This document shows, one piece after another, positions 1 through 8,098 of a stretch of DNA of 54,207 nt. Position numbers and translations under genes: made by a program. Source of the stretch: Arthrobacter sp. H-02-3 (GTDB lineage: Bacteria; Actinomycetota; Actinomycetes; Actinomycetales; Micrococcaceae). Position 1 is the first letter of the stretch. Every line of letters starts with the position of its first letter. The notes under the pieces are model-generated. The model did no database searches, was not told the DNA's origin, and worked only from the letters and a program-made list of their open reading frames with translations. The stretch covers positions 1 to 54,207 of the forward strand of contig NZ_PYUI01000028.1 of assembly GCF_003097355.1 (NCBI RefSeq). Direction: 5' to 3'.

Positions 1-1110
1 GACTACCGCGATTACATGATCAGGCATCTTGATGACAAGGACCAGATCGACGGGTACGCCCGCCACGGGGCGGTGGTCGTCAAAGAGGAGGCCCGGATCA
101 CCGGACCCGGACGGATCCTGGCCGGAGACCGGGAACTGAGCGCGGAACATATCATCATCGCGACCGGCTCCGAACCGGTCCTCCCGGCCCTGGAGGGCCT
201 GGATCAGATCACGGCCTGGACGAACCGGGAAACCTATACGGCCACGACCCTCCCGGAGCGGGCTGTCGTCGTCGGCGGCAGTGCCGTCGGGATTGAGACG
301 GCCACGTTCCTGGCCCGTTTCGGAGTCAAGGTCACCCTGATCCACCGCGGGGACCGGCTCCTGGAACGTGAAGAACCCCGGGCCGGTGAACTGGCCGGCA
401 AATACCTGCCCGAAGCCGGGATTGACATCCGCCTCGGAGTAAACGCCCGTCGGGGCCGCCGTGCGGGCGGGCAGAGCGTCCTTGACCTCGACGACGGCAC
501 CGAGGTGGCGGCCGACGTCGTCATCTTCGCCACAGGCCGCACCCCTCGCACCCAGGACCTGGGGTTCGAACAGGCAGGCGTGGTCCTGGGTGAGCGCGGG
601 CAGGTGCAGGTCGATGAACACTGCCGTGCCGGCGAGAAGGTGTGGGCGATCGGGGACGTCACCGGCATCATGGCCTTCACCCACGTCGCGAAATACCAGG
701 GCCGGATCGCGGCCGACGCCATTCTCGGCAAACCCCGGAAGGCCTTCTACGAGGGTATTCCCCGGGTCGTGTTCGCCGACCCGGAAATCGCCGCCGCCGG
801 CCTCACCCGGGACCAGGCCGGACAGCAGGGCTTGAGAACCGCAGTGGCGGAAATCGACCTCGCCGCAGCCATCACCCGGCCCTGGACCTACGAACGGGAT
901 CCCCGTGGACACCTGGGCCTGCTGGCCGATACCGAGCGCAAGGTCCTGATCGGCGCCTGGGCAGTGGCCCCGATGGCCGGGGAATGGATCCACCAGGCCT
1001 CCCTGGCCATCCGCGCCCGGATCCCCATCGACACCCTGCGCGACCAGGTCGCCCAGTACCCGACCTACAACGAGGCCTATCAGGCTGCCCTGGACGAACT
1101 CGACATCTAG
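1..1110 (+). CDS. FAD/NAD(P) disulfide oxidoreductase, C-terminal 369 codons (N-terminus at window end)
   Basis: The reading frame is open from base 1. It contains the NAD(P)-binding segment of a class I flavoprotein disulfide reductase (VVVGGSAVGIETATFLARFG), the ATGRTP motif, a second FAD motif (VWAIGDVTG) and the dimerisation domain ending in YPTYNEAYQAALDEL. The first 80 codons, with FAD motif and redox cysteines, lie at 53968-54207 in the same frame, so the whole protein is 449 aa if the molecule is circular. It lacks the C-terminal vicinal Cys pair of MerA, so it is probably a different reductase of the mer operon, perhaps acting on a low-molecular-weight disulfide. The exact substrate is unknown. 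It follows merA and merB on the same strand. Confidence 0.88.
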   Translation, partial: DYRDYMIRHLDDKDQIDGYARHGAVVVKEEARITGPGRILAGDRELSAEHIIIATGSEPVLPALEGLDQITAWTNRETYTATTLPERAVVVGGSAVGIETATFLARFGVKVTLIHRGDRLLEREEPRAGELAGKYLPEAGIDIRLGVNARRGRRAGGQSVLDLDDGTEVAADVVIFATGRTPRTQDLGFEQAGVVLGERGQVQVDEHCRAGEKVWAIGDVTGIMAFTHVAKYQGRIAADAILGKPRKAFYEGIPRVVFADPEIAAAGLTRDQAGQQGLRTAVAEIDLAAAITRPWTYERDPRGHLGLLADTERKVLIGAWAVAPMAGEWIHQASLAIRARIPIDTLRDQVAQYPTYNEAYQAALDELDI

Positions 1111-1184
1111 CCGCCGCGCACACCCAGGGACGCTGCTGCCCCCTGGCGTCCGGATCACATGATTCCTCCCAGGGAGAGATCATC

Positions 1185-1691
1185 ATGAAAGTCGCTGAAG
1201 CACTCGAAGACCTGGCCACCGCCTGGGTCGCCGGCTACGTCGGGACCAAGGCCATGGAACCGGTCAGCATGAAACTCTACGAACTGGAGCCTGCCCGGGA
1301 CCGGGCCCGGGAAGACGCCGCCCGGCCGGGGCCGCCCTATGAGCTGGCAGCAAAGAAGATCTTCGGTGCGGCCGGGATCATGCTGGAGGGAAAAGCGCTG
1401 GAGCGCGCCTCGATGTTCATGCATTACGGGCTCGCGCTGAGCTGGTCGCCCCTGTATGTGCTGCTGCGCCGCAGGGCAGGCATGGGAGTGGTCGCCGCCG
1501 GCCTGCTCACGGGGACGGCGATGTCGTTGATCGCCGATGAAACCATGACACCCCTGGCCGGGTTCAGCGCCCCGAACCGTGCCTACCCCCTGGTGACCCA
1601 TCTGCGCGGCTTTGCCGCCCACCAGGTGTTCGGGCTCGCCGTCGCCGCAACCTGCGAAGCACTCTGGGCTCTGCGGGGACGCCGACCATAA
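1185..1691 (+). CDS. Hypothetical membrane protein in the mer operon
   Basis: A 168-aa protein starting at ATG 1185 behind an AGGGAGA ribosome site, 74 bases after the flavoprotein gene. Hydrophobic stretches occur around residues 85-100 (LALSWSPLYVLL), 105-125 (VVAAGLLTGTAMSL) and 145-163, so it is probably a small multi-span membrane protein. The N-terminal part (WVAGYVGTKAMEPVSM) resembles the YagU/DUF1440 type of inner-membrane protein, but I am not sure of that family. Its position at the end of the merA-merB operon suggests a role in mercury handling or membrane adaptation; this is inference from context. Confidence 0.7.
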   Translation: MKVAEALEDLATAWVAGYVGTKAMEPVSMKLYELEPARDRAREDAARPGPPYELAAKKIFGAAGIMLEGKALERASMFMHYGLALSWSPLYVLLRRRAGMGVVAAGLLTGTAMSLIADETMTPLAGFSAPNRAYPLVTHLRGFAAHQVFGLAVAATCEALWALRGRRP

Positions 1692-1763
1692 CCCCCACCC
1701 CACCTCAACAGTTCCAGCACCCCGGGCTCAGCTGACTGCTGGCCGGCGCCGCCTGATCCGGCG

Positions 1764-2744
1764 TCAGGCCGGCGGGACGTCGCGCGATGCAGCAGGGGTC
1801 GTGCGGTTCAGGTCCGCGTCGGAGTGGTTGGCGCCATTTACGGGCAGTTCGGTTGCGGGCGCGCAGCAGTCGTCATCGGGTTCCTTCGGCATCGGCCCGG
1901 CGGTGCGCCTACGTGTCCAGAGGGCCGCGAGCAGCACGGCCGCGGCGAGGGAGATGGCGAGAACCGCGATGACGGCGGTATTGGCCCCGATGAACCCGGT
2001 CACTGCCGAAGACAAAACGTTCATCCCTCCGGCGATGCCCTGATTGGGCTGGCCGGTGGCCAGCGCCGGCGCCCAGTAAGCGACAAGATAGGCCCCGGAA
2101 AGCACGAGTACGGCTCCGGCGACACGGGGCAGGTAGCGCGAGGCCCGGTGCAGTCCTTTGGCCAGGGCTCCGCTGGCCAGCGCCGAGGAGAGCGCCAACA
2201 GGATCAGGACCATGCTCGCCCCGGCGGCGTAGGCCACGAAGACCAAAAACAGGGCAGTAATGCTGTTCGCTGCCAGGGCCTGGGCGATGACCGCCAACAG
2301 CACCGCCAGGGTGCAGGAGAGCGACGCGACGGCGTAAGCGGCGCCGAAGGCGACCATCGAGCCCGGCCCGCGGCCGGGCCGGTTCAGCCGGTTCGAGTTC
2401 AGGCTCAGACCCACGCGGCGGCCGGCGAGCATCGCGATCCCGACCCCGGCGAGCAGGACCCCGATCAGAACAGCCACCCACGGTACGGCGCCGATGATGC
2501 TGCGCAGACCGAAAGCAACGAGCAGGCCGGTAAGGGTGAAGATCCCGGCGAATCCGAGGCTGACCAGTAGCCCGGCGCCCAAGCCACTGAGAGCACGGCG
2601 GAGAAGCCCGGGACCTGCGGACTCGGCGGCGGTGTCGTCGCGACCGATGTAATAGGCAAGAAAGGCCGGAAGCATGGCGAATCCGCACGGGTTCACCGTC
2701 GAAAGCATCCCGGCACCGAAAGCGAAGGCGAGTGTTCCTGTCAT
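1764..2744 (-). CDS. CcdA/DsbD-like transmembrane protein with C-terminal vicinal cysteines
   Basis: A 326-aa membrane protein with about six hydrophobic segments, starting at ATG 2744 behind GGAGGGACC. The first segment has STVNPCGFAMLP (Cys20), the NPC motif of CcdA/DsbD-family thiol transporters. The C-terminal tail holds DDDCCAPAT (Cys293-294), a vicinal pair not usual in CcdA but typical of Hg(II)-binding tails such as MerF. It is the last gene of the divergent merF-like / thioredoxin operon, 12 bases after the thioredoxin gene. It may pass electrons to the extracytoplasmic thioredoxin, or move Hg(II)-thiol complexes through the membrane. The family call is firm; the mercury role is inferred from context and the tail. 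Confidence 0.85.
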   Translation of the reverse strand: MTGTLAFAFGAGMLSTVNPCGFAMLPAFLAYYIGRDDTAAESAGPGLLRRALSGLGAGLLVSLGFAGIFTLTGLLVAFGLRSIIGAVPWVAVLIGVLLAGVGIAMLAGRRVGLSLNSNRLNRPGRGPGSMVAFGAAYAVASLSCTLAVLLAVIAQALAANSITALFLVFVAYAAGASMVLILLALSSALASGALAKGLHRASRYLPRVAGAVLVLSGAYLVAYWAPALATGQPNQGIAGGMNVLSSAVTGFIGANTAVIAVLAISLAAAVLLAALWTRRRTAGPMPKEPDDDCCAPATELPVNGANHSDADLNRTTPAASRDVPPA

Positions 2745-2756
2745 GGTCGGTCCCTC

Positions 2757-3359
2757 CTACGAGCCGGCGGCCGCGAGGGCCTTGGCAGTTTCATCGGCAG
2801 AAGGATCCACTCCGCGGTAAATCTCTTTGCCTGAAGAGTTCAGGACGACCGTCGTCCCGAGGGAACCGATGTTGAAGTGTTTCAACAAGGTCCCGTCATC
2901 CCGCACCAGCGTGACCGGCGGGTTGCCGACAGAGGCGATGAACTGGTTCAGGACCTCGGTCGGCTCGCTGGGATCAAGATCGACGGTAATGGCCTGCGCG
3001 CCGGGGGCGGCCTTGGCCAGGCCTGAGGCAACATTCTTCACCCCGGCGGCGCATGGTCCGCAGGAAGCTGTGAAGAAATAGATGACGGTCGGCTTGCCTG
3101 TCGGAAGCGTCAGCGACGAGCCATCAAGTGTCTTTACCGTGACGGACGCAGCCGCGGACCCCGACCCGGCACTGGCGGGGCCGGCGCTTGAGGAAGCCGC
3201 GGCACCCGCCGGCGCGCCTGCACTGGTAGTGGGGCCGCAGCCGGCCAGCAGTGTTGCGGCCAGCACGGCACCCATCAGCGCGCCTGCCCGCTTGGCCGGT
3301 CGGTGGCGGGGATGGTCCCGTGTCGGCCGGGGTGCTGACGGTGGTGTGGAGAAGGTCAT
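2757..3359 (-). CDS. Thioredoxin-like lipoprotein
   Basis: A 200-aa exported protein. An Arg-rich N-terminus and hydrophobic segment end in a lipobox LLAGC (Cys41), so the mature protein should be lipid-anchored outside the membrane. A low-complexity Ala/Ser/Gly linker (about 45-72) leads to a thioredoxin/TlpA-like fold with active site CGPC (Cys100, Cys103) after VIYFFTAS and a cis-Pro loop (NPPVTLV). Its ATG overlaps the stop of the merF-like gene (ATGA), and the CcdA-like gene follows, the usual partner that supplies reductant to such proteins. In this cluster it may keep mercury-binding thiols reduced or capture Hg(II) outside the cell; this function is inferred. Confidence 0.88.
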   Translation of the reverse strand: MTFSTPPSAPRPTRDHPRHRPAKRAGALMGAVLAATLLAGCGPTTSAGAPAGAAASSSAGPASAGSGSAAASVTVKTLDGSSLTLPTGKPTVIYFFTASCGPCAAGVKNVASGLAKAAPGAQAITVDLDPSEPTEVLNQFIASVGNPPVTLVRDDGTLLKHFNIGSLGTTVVLNSSGKEIYRGVDPSADETAKALAAAGS

Positions 3360-3754
3360 GGTCGTCTGTTCCTTTCGTTCGCGGACGAAGTATCCCGGCT
3401 CCCCGGTTGCTGCACGGAAGCGTTGGCCCCGGTCTTCTGTGAGTCGCAGCAGTCAGCCATCTTCGGGGCGCGACCTTCAGCAGCGGGTGACCCGCCATCG
3501 GACTGCCCGCCCGGTACTGCACTTGCCCGGGCACTGGCGCGGCGGCGGCTCACAGTAAAGGCGACGGCTCCTGCAACAATTAGCGTGCCGATGGCAAGGA
3601 CGGCAGGATTGCCGAGCACCCCGCCCGCCAGAGCGAGACCACCCCCGGCGATCAGAACCGGGCCGGCACAACAGATGACGGCCAGGGCCACGGCCCCGAC
3701 AGCGAACAGAATTCCACCTATTCCCCCCGAAGGGGCGGACGGACGATCAGACAT
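3356..3754 (-). CDS. MerF/MerT-like mercuric ion transporter
   Basis: Start chosen at ATG 3754 (MSDRPSAP) behind GAGGAG; the longer upstream frame runs through the mer operator and is unlikely to be translated. The 132-aa product has two membrane helices (about 12-35 and 48-67). The first carries a vicinal pair in VICCAGPVL (Cys28-29), and the cytoplasmic tail carries MADCCDS (Cys102-103). Two CC pairs and two helices are the MerF design, though this protein is longer than typical MerF (about 80 aa) because of a Ser/Ala-rich tail. It should move Hg(II) inward to MerA. First gene of a minus-strand operon controlled by the operator at 3795-3826. Confidence 0.82.
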   Translation of the reverse strand: MSDRPSAPSGGIGGILFAVGAVALAVICCAGPVLIAGGGLALAGGVLGNPAVLAIGTLIVAGAVAFTVSRRRASARASAVPGGQSDGGSPAAEGRAPKMADCCDSQKTGANASVQQPGSRDTSSANERNRRP

Positions 3755-3794
3755 ACGGTTTCTCCTCAAGACTGAAAACAATCCCCTGAGACCA

Positions 3795-3826
3795 GTGTCG
3801 ACCTTCCACCAGAGGGGAAGGTCAAG
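3795..3826 (-). promoter_or_regulatory. MerR-type operator-promoter of the merF-like operon
   Basis: On the minus strand: TTGACC (-35-like), then TTCCCCTCTGGTGGAAGG, giving inverted arms CTTCC/GGAAG, followed by a weak -10-like GACACT at about 20 bp. Overlong spacers over a palindrome are the hallmark of MerR-activated promoters. It matches the site before merA (51588 onward) almost base for base. Confidence 0.8.
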
Positions 3827-3904
3827 CCCCTTGCCCGGCGAGCAGTCCAGCGAACCAGGCAACAAACGGTCCTGACAGCTACTTTCATCCGTCCAGGTCT
3901 CTGA

Positions 3905-4057
3905 ACACTTGCTGGTGTGCTTCCGGTTGCACGGACGGTGCAGACGGCGGGCAACTCCTACCGGGACACCGACAAGGTCAGCGCCAACCTGACGACGTGG
4001 CGCCTCAACGGCAAGTCGTTCGCTCAGGCGTGGGGAGTAGCGCCGCGTAAGCGATGA
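3905..4057 (+). pseudogene. Possible coding remnant (C-terminal fragment of an unidentified gene)
   Basis: A frame open from 3905 to a TGA at 4055 reads ...NSYRDTDKVSANLTTW then RLNGKSFAQAWGVAPRKR, with the composition of a genuine protein C-terminus but no start codon or ribosome site. It lies between the mer operator and the 17-bp inverted repeat, so it may be a relic of a gene cut when the mer module was assembled. I do not recognise the family, and chance openness is possible. Confidence 0.3.
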
Positions 4058-4180
4058 GCACAAATGACTGGTGCCGTGGTGCAGAATGATCCGGTAGTCA
4101 TGGCGCAGTCTCCGCCCACGTCATATGGCAGCCGCGTCGAGCTCCAGCTCTCGAGATCCCCTGCGAAACGCGTCCTTGAC

Positions 4181-4197
4181 GCTTAGCGTTGGATATT
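4181..4197. repeat. 17-bp inverted repeat, right boundary of mer module
   Basis: GCTTAGCGTTGGATATT here is the exact reverse complement of 49944-49960. The two copies point inward at the two edges of the mercury module (about 8.46 kb across the origin). No target duplication is visible outside them, and no transposase is seen inside. Confidence 0.75.
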
Positions 4198-4225
4198 TCA
4201 CTTTTTCAGTAAGCCGCCCCAGATA

Positions 4226-4273
4226 GCTCACGAAAAGGGGACCCGCCTGTTGGTGGTCCCCCTTTTCGTGAGC
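4226..4273 (-). terminator. Strong hairpin after the conjugation operon
   Basis: A near-perfect stem pairs GCTCACGAAAAGGGGACC with GGTCCCCCTTTTCGTGAGC (one extra C) around an 11-base loop. It lies just downstream of the last conjugation gene on the minus strand. It has no clear T-run, so it could be a factor-assisted or bidirectional terminator between the conjugation and mer modules. Confidence 0.6.
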
Positions 4274-4281
4274 ATCGTTGT

Positions 4282-4719
4282 CTAAGACGTTGGCGTCCGT
4301 GCGTCGCGGAACCAGCCATCAGGTGCTTTCTTTGGTTCCAGATGGTCCGGGTCGCGGTGTTCTTTCATATCGCAGTTGTAGAACGGCCCCTGGGGGTTCA
4401 GCAGGACGGCCATGTGGTGGTCTGCATGATCCCGCCACCAGACGCTCATGCCGGTCGCAGCGTCGAGGCGCAGGTGCTCCCAGGAACGCCAGAGAGCCGC
4501 AATGCGCGAGACTGCTTCGGGGTGAAAGTACCACTCGATGCACCACTTTGCGGTCTTCCCGGTGACGCTGCGGACGTATGTCGGCAGCAGCTGCTCGTGA
4601 AGGAACTCTTCGGCCGTGCCGTAGACGAGCTCCGGTGCCTTCTCGGCCTTTTCGTCCTCGCTTGTGCCGGGGCTGGGGGCGGGAGTGTCCGTATCGAACA
4701 ATCCGAAATCATCTGCCAT
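4282..4719 (-). CDS. DUF4913-type conjugation-associated protein
   Basis: A 145-aa soluble protein starting at ATG 4719 behind AAGGAAG, 14 bases after the coupling-protein gene. The N-terminal 45 residues are acidic and low-complexity; the C-terminal domain (WYFHPEAVSRIAALWRSWE, MSVWWRDHADHHMAVLLNPQGPF) matches the DUF4913 family seen next to actinobacterial conjugation genes. The conserved Trp, His and Asp residues are intact. The molecular function is not known. It closes the conjugation operon. Confidence 0.82.
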   Translation of the reverse strand: MADDFGLFDTDTPAPSPGTSEDEKAEKAPELVYGTAEEFLHEQLLPTYVRSVTGKTAKWCIEWYFHPEAVSRIAALWRSWEHLRLDAATGMSVWWRDHADHHMAVLLNPQGPFYNCDMKEHRDPDHLEPKKAPDGWFRDARTPTS

Positions 4720-4733
4720 GAGTGATTGCTTCC

Positions 4734-6503
4734 TTACTCCGTGACCCAGGGATTAGCGATCGGTGCGGCAGAAACCGGGACGGCCTCTTCTTCGGGCCGC
4801 GGGCTGTACTTCCTGATGGACGCCTCCACGGCTTCCTTATGCCGGCCGGTGTACCAGGGCATTGTCCGGACCAGCGTGGCCGGGGCACCGGATGCGAGGA
4901 CTACCGCGCGGCCGCGGTCGAGTTCGGCGAGGTTGGAGACATCGAAGATGCGTTCCTTGCCCTCCTGCCGGGAGCGGCTGGAGCCGGACTTTCCGGACGA
5001 GACGGAGACGCTGGTGTAGCTGTAGTCCCCGATCAGGTCCGAGAGTGCCCGGAGGAAACCTTCTTCGGCCACGCCGCCGCCGTAGACCTTGACGTTTGCG
5101 GCCGACCAGATTTTCCGCATGTTCGCCTCGCCCCACAGTTCGACGCCCTGTGACCAGGACTGCAGGATGCCCATGACGATCAGGCCCTTGGAGCCGTAGT
5201 GGCTGAACTGATCCGGCAGGGCAGCCCAGCGGACGACGTTGGCCAACTCGTCCAGCGCGAACAGCGCAGGCTTGGGCAGGCGGCCACCACTGCGTTCGGC
5301 CCGTTCCTCCATCGCCTCGGCAATGGCCACCGTCAAAGCTGTGGTGAGCGGGGAAGCTGAGCCGGCCCCTTCCTTGGAGAGAATGTAAATCGTCTCCTGT
5401 GAGGCAGCGAAAGCATGCGGGTTGAACTGGCGGCGGGCATCAGTGGCCACCGTCGCGCCACCGGTCGGAGCGACCCAGCGCAGCGTGTTCCTGCTCTTGA
5501 GGCACTGAATCATCTTCTCTGCGGTGCCGAAGATACCGTCGCGCTGTTTGTCGGCCAGTTCCAGCGTGGACTCCAGGCCCTTGTACTGCAGCTCGTAGTC
5601 ATGCTCTTTGAGGATGTTGATTGGCTCCCGGTTAACCTGCTCCGTCACCCACAAGTAGACCTGCGTGATGGGCCGCTCCCCGAGCGCGGCCGCGAGGAAG
5701 TACGAGGAGAGAATGTCTTCGGCTTTGGGGTCGAAGTAGGCATCCGGCTTGGACCCCGGGACCCTTGAACCGACTGAGAAGTGCTGCGTGAGCTTGTAGG
5801 CCTTCTCTTCGTCCGTGACGTAGGAGAGCGGGTTCCACCACCACTCCGCTTCCTCCTGGGCGATCTTCTGCGGATCGAACACCCACACCGGGGCGGTCAG
5901 GACCCGGACCCCCCGGGTGCCGTCCACCACATCACGCTTGTTCGAGGTGGAGACAACGGCACCGGGTGCGTCCAGGATCGCGGGCATGACCCGGGAAGTC
6001 GACTTACCTGTACGAGGACCCCAAATGTCGAGGCTGAGGTCTTCCCAGGACTGAATGAACGTCTGCCCGGTTGAGACAACCTTGCCGACGACGATGCCCG
6101 GGGTGTCCTTCACGCCCAGCCGCTCGGCCGTCGCTTTCGCGCCCTTCTCGGAGAACGCGGCCAAGGACTTCCCACGGCCCAGGTACCGGGCGGCCTTATC
6201 GACCCGGGCACGCTTGGACGCGCCCTTCTTCCATGCCACCAGCACGACAACAACCAAGACCAGAACCAGTCCGGCCATGAGGCACGCTGCGACCGTGGAC
6301 TGGGTTGGCCAGGGCACCCGGCCCTTGATCAACCCGGCGATCAGATCAATCGGGTGGGCGGGCGGTGCTTCGATGCCGGCCATCCAGGAACCGAGGTGCG
6401 CGGCCGCGTAGGTCCCGCCGCCGAAGACGACGATGAAGCCGATAGCCAACCAGACCAGCAGGGCATCGCCGAGGCCCATTCCTTTACGGTTCGGTGCGCT
6501 CAC
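4734..6503 (-). CDS. VirD4/TraG-type coupling protein ATPase
   Basis: A 589-aa type IV coupling protein that should link the relaxosome to the secretion channel and pump DNA. Two N-terminal membrane helices (about 11-35 and 68-91) precede a basic stretch and the P-loop WGPRTGKST (161-169). Walker B is ALFALDELANV, followed by GLIVMGILQSWSQ and a TraM-recognition-like C-terminal region. Start is GTG 6503, overlapping the VirB4 stop by four bases (GTGA), so translation is coupled. Minus-strand conjugation operon; the relaxase it should serve is about 41 kb away on the map. Confidence 0.92.
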   Translation of the reverse strand: MSAPNRKGMGLGDALLVWLAIGFIVVFGGGTYAAAHLGSWMAGIEAPPAHPIDLIAGLIKGRVPWPTQSTVAACLMAGLVLVLVVVVLVAWKKGASKRARVDKAARYLGRGKSLAAFSEKGAKATAERLGVKDTPGIVVGKVVSTGQTFIQSWEDLSLDIWGPRTGKSTSRVMPAILDAPGAVVSTSNKRDVVDGTRGVRVLTAPVWVFDPQKIAQEEAEWWWNPLSYVTDEEKAYKLTQHFSVGSRVPGSKPDAYFDPKAEDILSSYFLAAALGERPITQVYLWVTEQVNREPINILKEHDYELQYKGLESTLELADKQRDGIFGTAEKMIQCLKSRNTLRWVAPTGGATVATDARRQFNPHAFAASQETIYILSKEGAGSASPLTTALTVAIAEAMEERAERSGGRLPKPALFALDELANVVRWAALPDQFSHYGSKGLIVMGILQSWSQGVELWGEANMRKIWSAANVKVYGGGVAEEGFLRALSDLIGDYSYTSVSVSSGKSGSSRSRQEGKERIFDVSNLAELDRGRAVVLASGAPATLVRTMPWYTGRHKEAVEASIRKYSPRPEEEAVPVSAAPIANPWVTE

Positions 6504-8098
6504 GGTGTGCCTCCTTCGGTGGGTAGCTGCGGAGCTGCTGGCTCAAGGAGGGAATCAGCTGGGGCGTGCCACTTTGTTTGGGTGTCGTTCACGCCATGGT
6601 CTCCGGTTTCGATCGAGGTCAGCCCAACCTGCAGGGGGATGCCGGGGCGGCCGCCGACCTTGATCAGGAACTTTCCGCGGCCGGGAGGTTCGACGTCAAC
6701 GCCGCGGGAGTCCCAGGCGGGCGGGTCCTGCCAGGAGATGAGCTTTTGCTGCTCCTGGCGGGACAACGGAATGGCCGAGGTCAGCAGCGGCATCTCCGAG
6801 GCCGGCAGACCGCCGCAGATGACCATGCCGGAACGCTCCACGAAGCCGCGGGCCTTCATCCGGTCCTCTTCCGCCGGCAGTGCCAGCAGGTCGGACATGG
6901 TGTGGGAAATCATGATCTGCCCGACACCCACGGACCGGTTCAGCCGGGTCAGGGCGTCCACCCGGTCCACCATGCCTTTACCGGCACGCAGTGCCCGCCA
7001 CAGCTCATCCAGGACCACGAAGTAGTTCCGGCGCGGTTCCAGGCCGGCATCTGCCAGGGCGTTGGCGACGTTGACGGTTCCGAATCCGTAGGACCAGCAC
7101 GCCAGCAAAATTGCGGCCTGCAGGTCTGTTTCGGTCTCGTCAATGCTGGAGACATCGAAGACCACGGCGCGGTCCCGCATCATGGGATTGGTGGTCTGCC
7201 GGGAGAAGATTTCCCCCAGCTTCCCTCCACCGGTCAGGCCCAGAAGGGTTGCTTCCAATGCGCGGGTTTCCTGCAGGTAGACGGTCATGTCTCCCCGGTC
7301 CAGTGCGACCTGGCGCAGCTCATCGGGCGCGGAGACAATGACGTCCAGGAGGTCCTTCAGGACAGGAATACCGTCGAACCGGTCATCGAGGACCCGCAGC
7401 GCCCGGTCAAGGATGGTCTGTTCCTGATCGGTGGGCGGGTTGTTCCGGCTGATGGTGATCAGCGAAACGACCATCGTCAGGCGCCGGCCGTGCGCGTCGG
7501 CCCGGACCCGCGTGGCGTCCTCATGGTGACCGCTGTCCTCGAGCAGCTGCGCGGCTTCGACGGCCTGGCCGGGGTCCAGAATGTTCAGGTACCCGACGCC
7601 ACGGCCAAGCTTGATGACCTGCCCGTTGAGAGCTTCCACTGCTTTGACGTGCTCGCCTTTGAGGTCTCCCAGGATCAGAGGGTGAACACCCTGCGCCGAG
7701 AGGCCGATGAACATCCGCCGCACAACGGTGGACTTCCCCAGCCCGGGCTTGCCCAGGATGAAGGCCGAGGGGTTGGAGATGAGCCGTGCGCGCTGGAACC
7801 AGCTGATGGGGTCACAGCAGACCGTGGCCTGGGTTTCCTCGTGGCGTCCGAGCGGGATACCGATCATGGGCGAGGACGCACCGGAGGAGAACGGCCACAG
7901 GCCGCAGACCTGAACCGTTGTTCCCCGGTACTCCTTCACGGACGGAACGAGCTGGGCCATGCCCCCGCCACGACCGGACCAGCCACGGGCACCCGGCCCG
8001 GCCTCGCGTGGCTGCTTCTCAGCCTTCTTCTTGGGCGCAGCCGTTGCCCGCTCGGTGGTCTGCTTGGAGGCACGGGTGAACATGTCCATGAGGGCCAC
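6500..8098 (-). CDS. VirB4/TraC-like conjugation ATPase
   Basis: A 532-aa cytoplasmic ATPase with P-loop GKPGLGKST (about 116-124), DLKGEHV after it, Walker B NYFVVLDELWRAL, and a late motif around QIMISHTMSDLLAL, the order of VirB4/TraC motor proteins. It is shorter than most VirB4 (about 800 aa) and lacks the usual N-terminal domain, as in the split actinobacterial form where the preceding SCO6880-type gene supplies that part. Start is GTG 8098 (TAGTG overlap with the upstream stop), with an alternative ATG at 8089. Confidence 0.88.
   Translation of the reverse strand: MALMDMFTRASKQTTERATAAPKKKAEKQPREAGPGARGWSGRGGGMAQLVPSVKEYRGTTVQVCGLWPFSSGASSPMIGIPLGRHEETQATVCCDPISWFQRARLISNPSAFILGKPGLGKSTVVRRMFIGLSAQGVHPLILGDLKGEHVKAVEALNGQVIKLGRGVGYLNILDPGQAVEAAQLLEDSGHHEDATRVRADAHGRRLTMVVSLITISRNNPPTDQEQTILDRALRVLDDRFDGIPVLKDLLDVIVSAPDELRQVALDRGDMTVYLQETRALEATLLGLTGGGKLGEIFSRQTTNPMMRDRAVVFDVSSIDETETDLQAAILLACWSYGFGTVNVANALADAGLEPRRNYFVVLDELWRALRAGKGMVDRVDALTRLNRSVGVGQIMISHTMSDLLALPAEEDRMKARGFVERSGMVICGGLPASEMPLLTSAIPLSRQEQQKLISWQDPPAWDSRGVDVEPPGRGKFLIKVGGRPGIPLQVGLTSIETGDHGVNDTQTKWHAPADSLLEPAAPQLPTEGGTP

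Noticed and set aside
642..1691. A 349-codon frame spanning the flavoprotein end and the following membrane gene
   Set aside because: Its first half is an Arg/Gly/Pro-rich shadow of the flavoprotein; only the part from ATG 1185, with its own ribosome site, is credible.
3755..4063. N-terminal extension of the merF-like frame through the mer operator
   Set aside because: It would place the promoter inside the coding region; ATG 3754 has a good ribosome site and gives the MerF topology.
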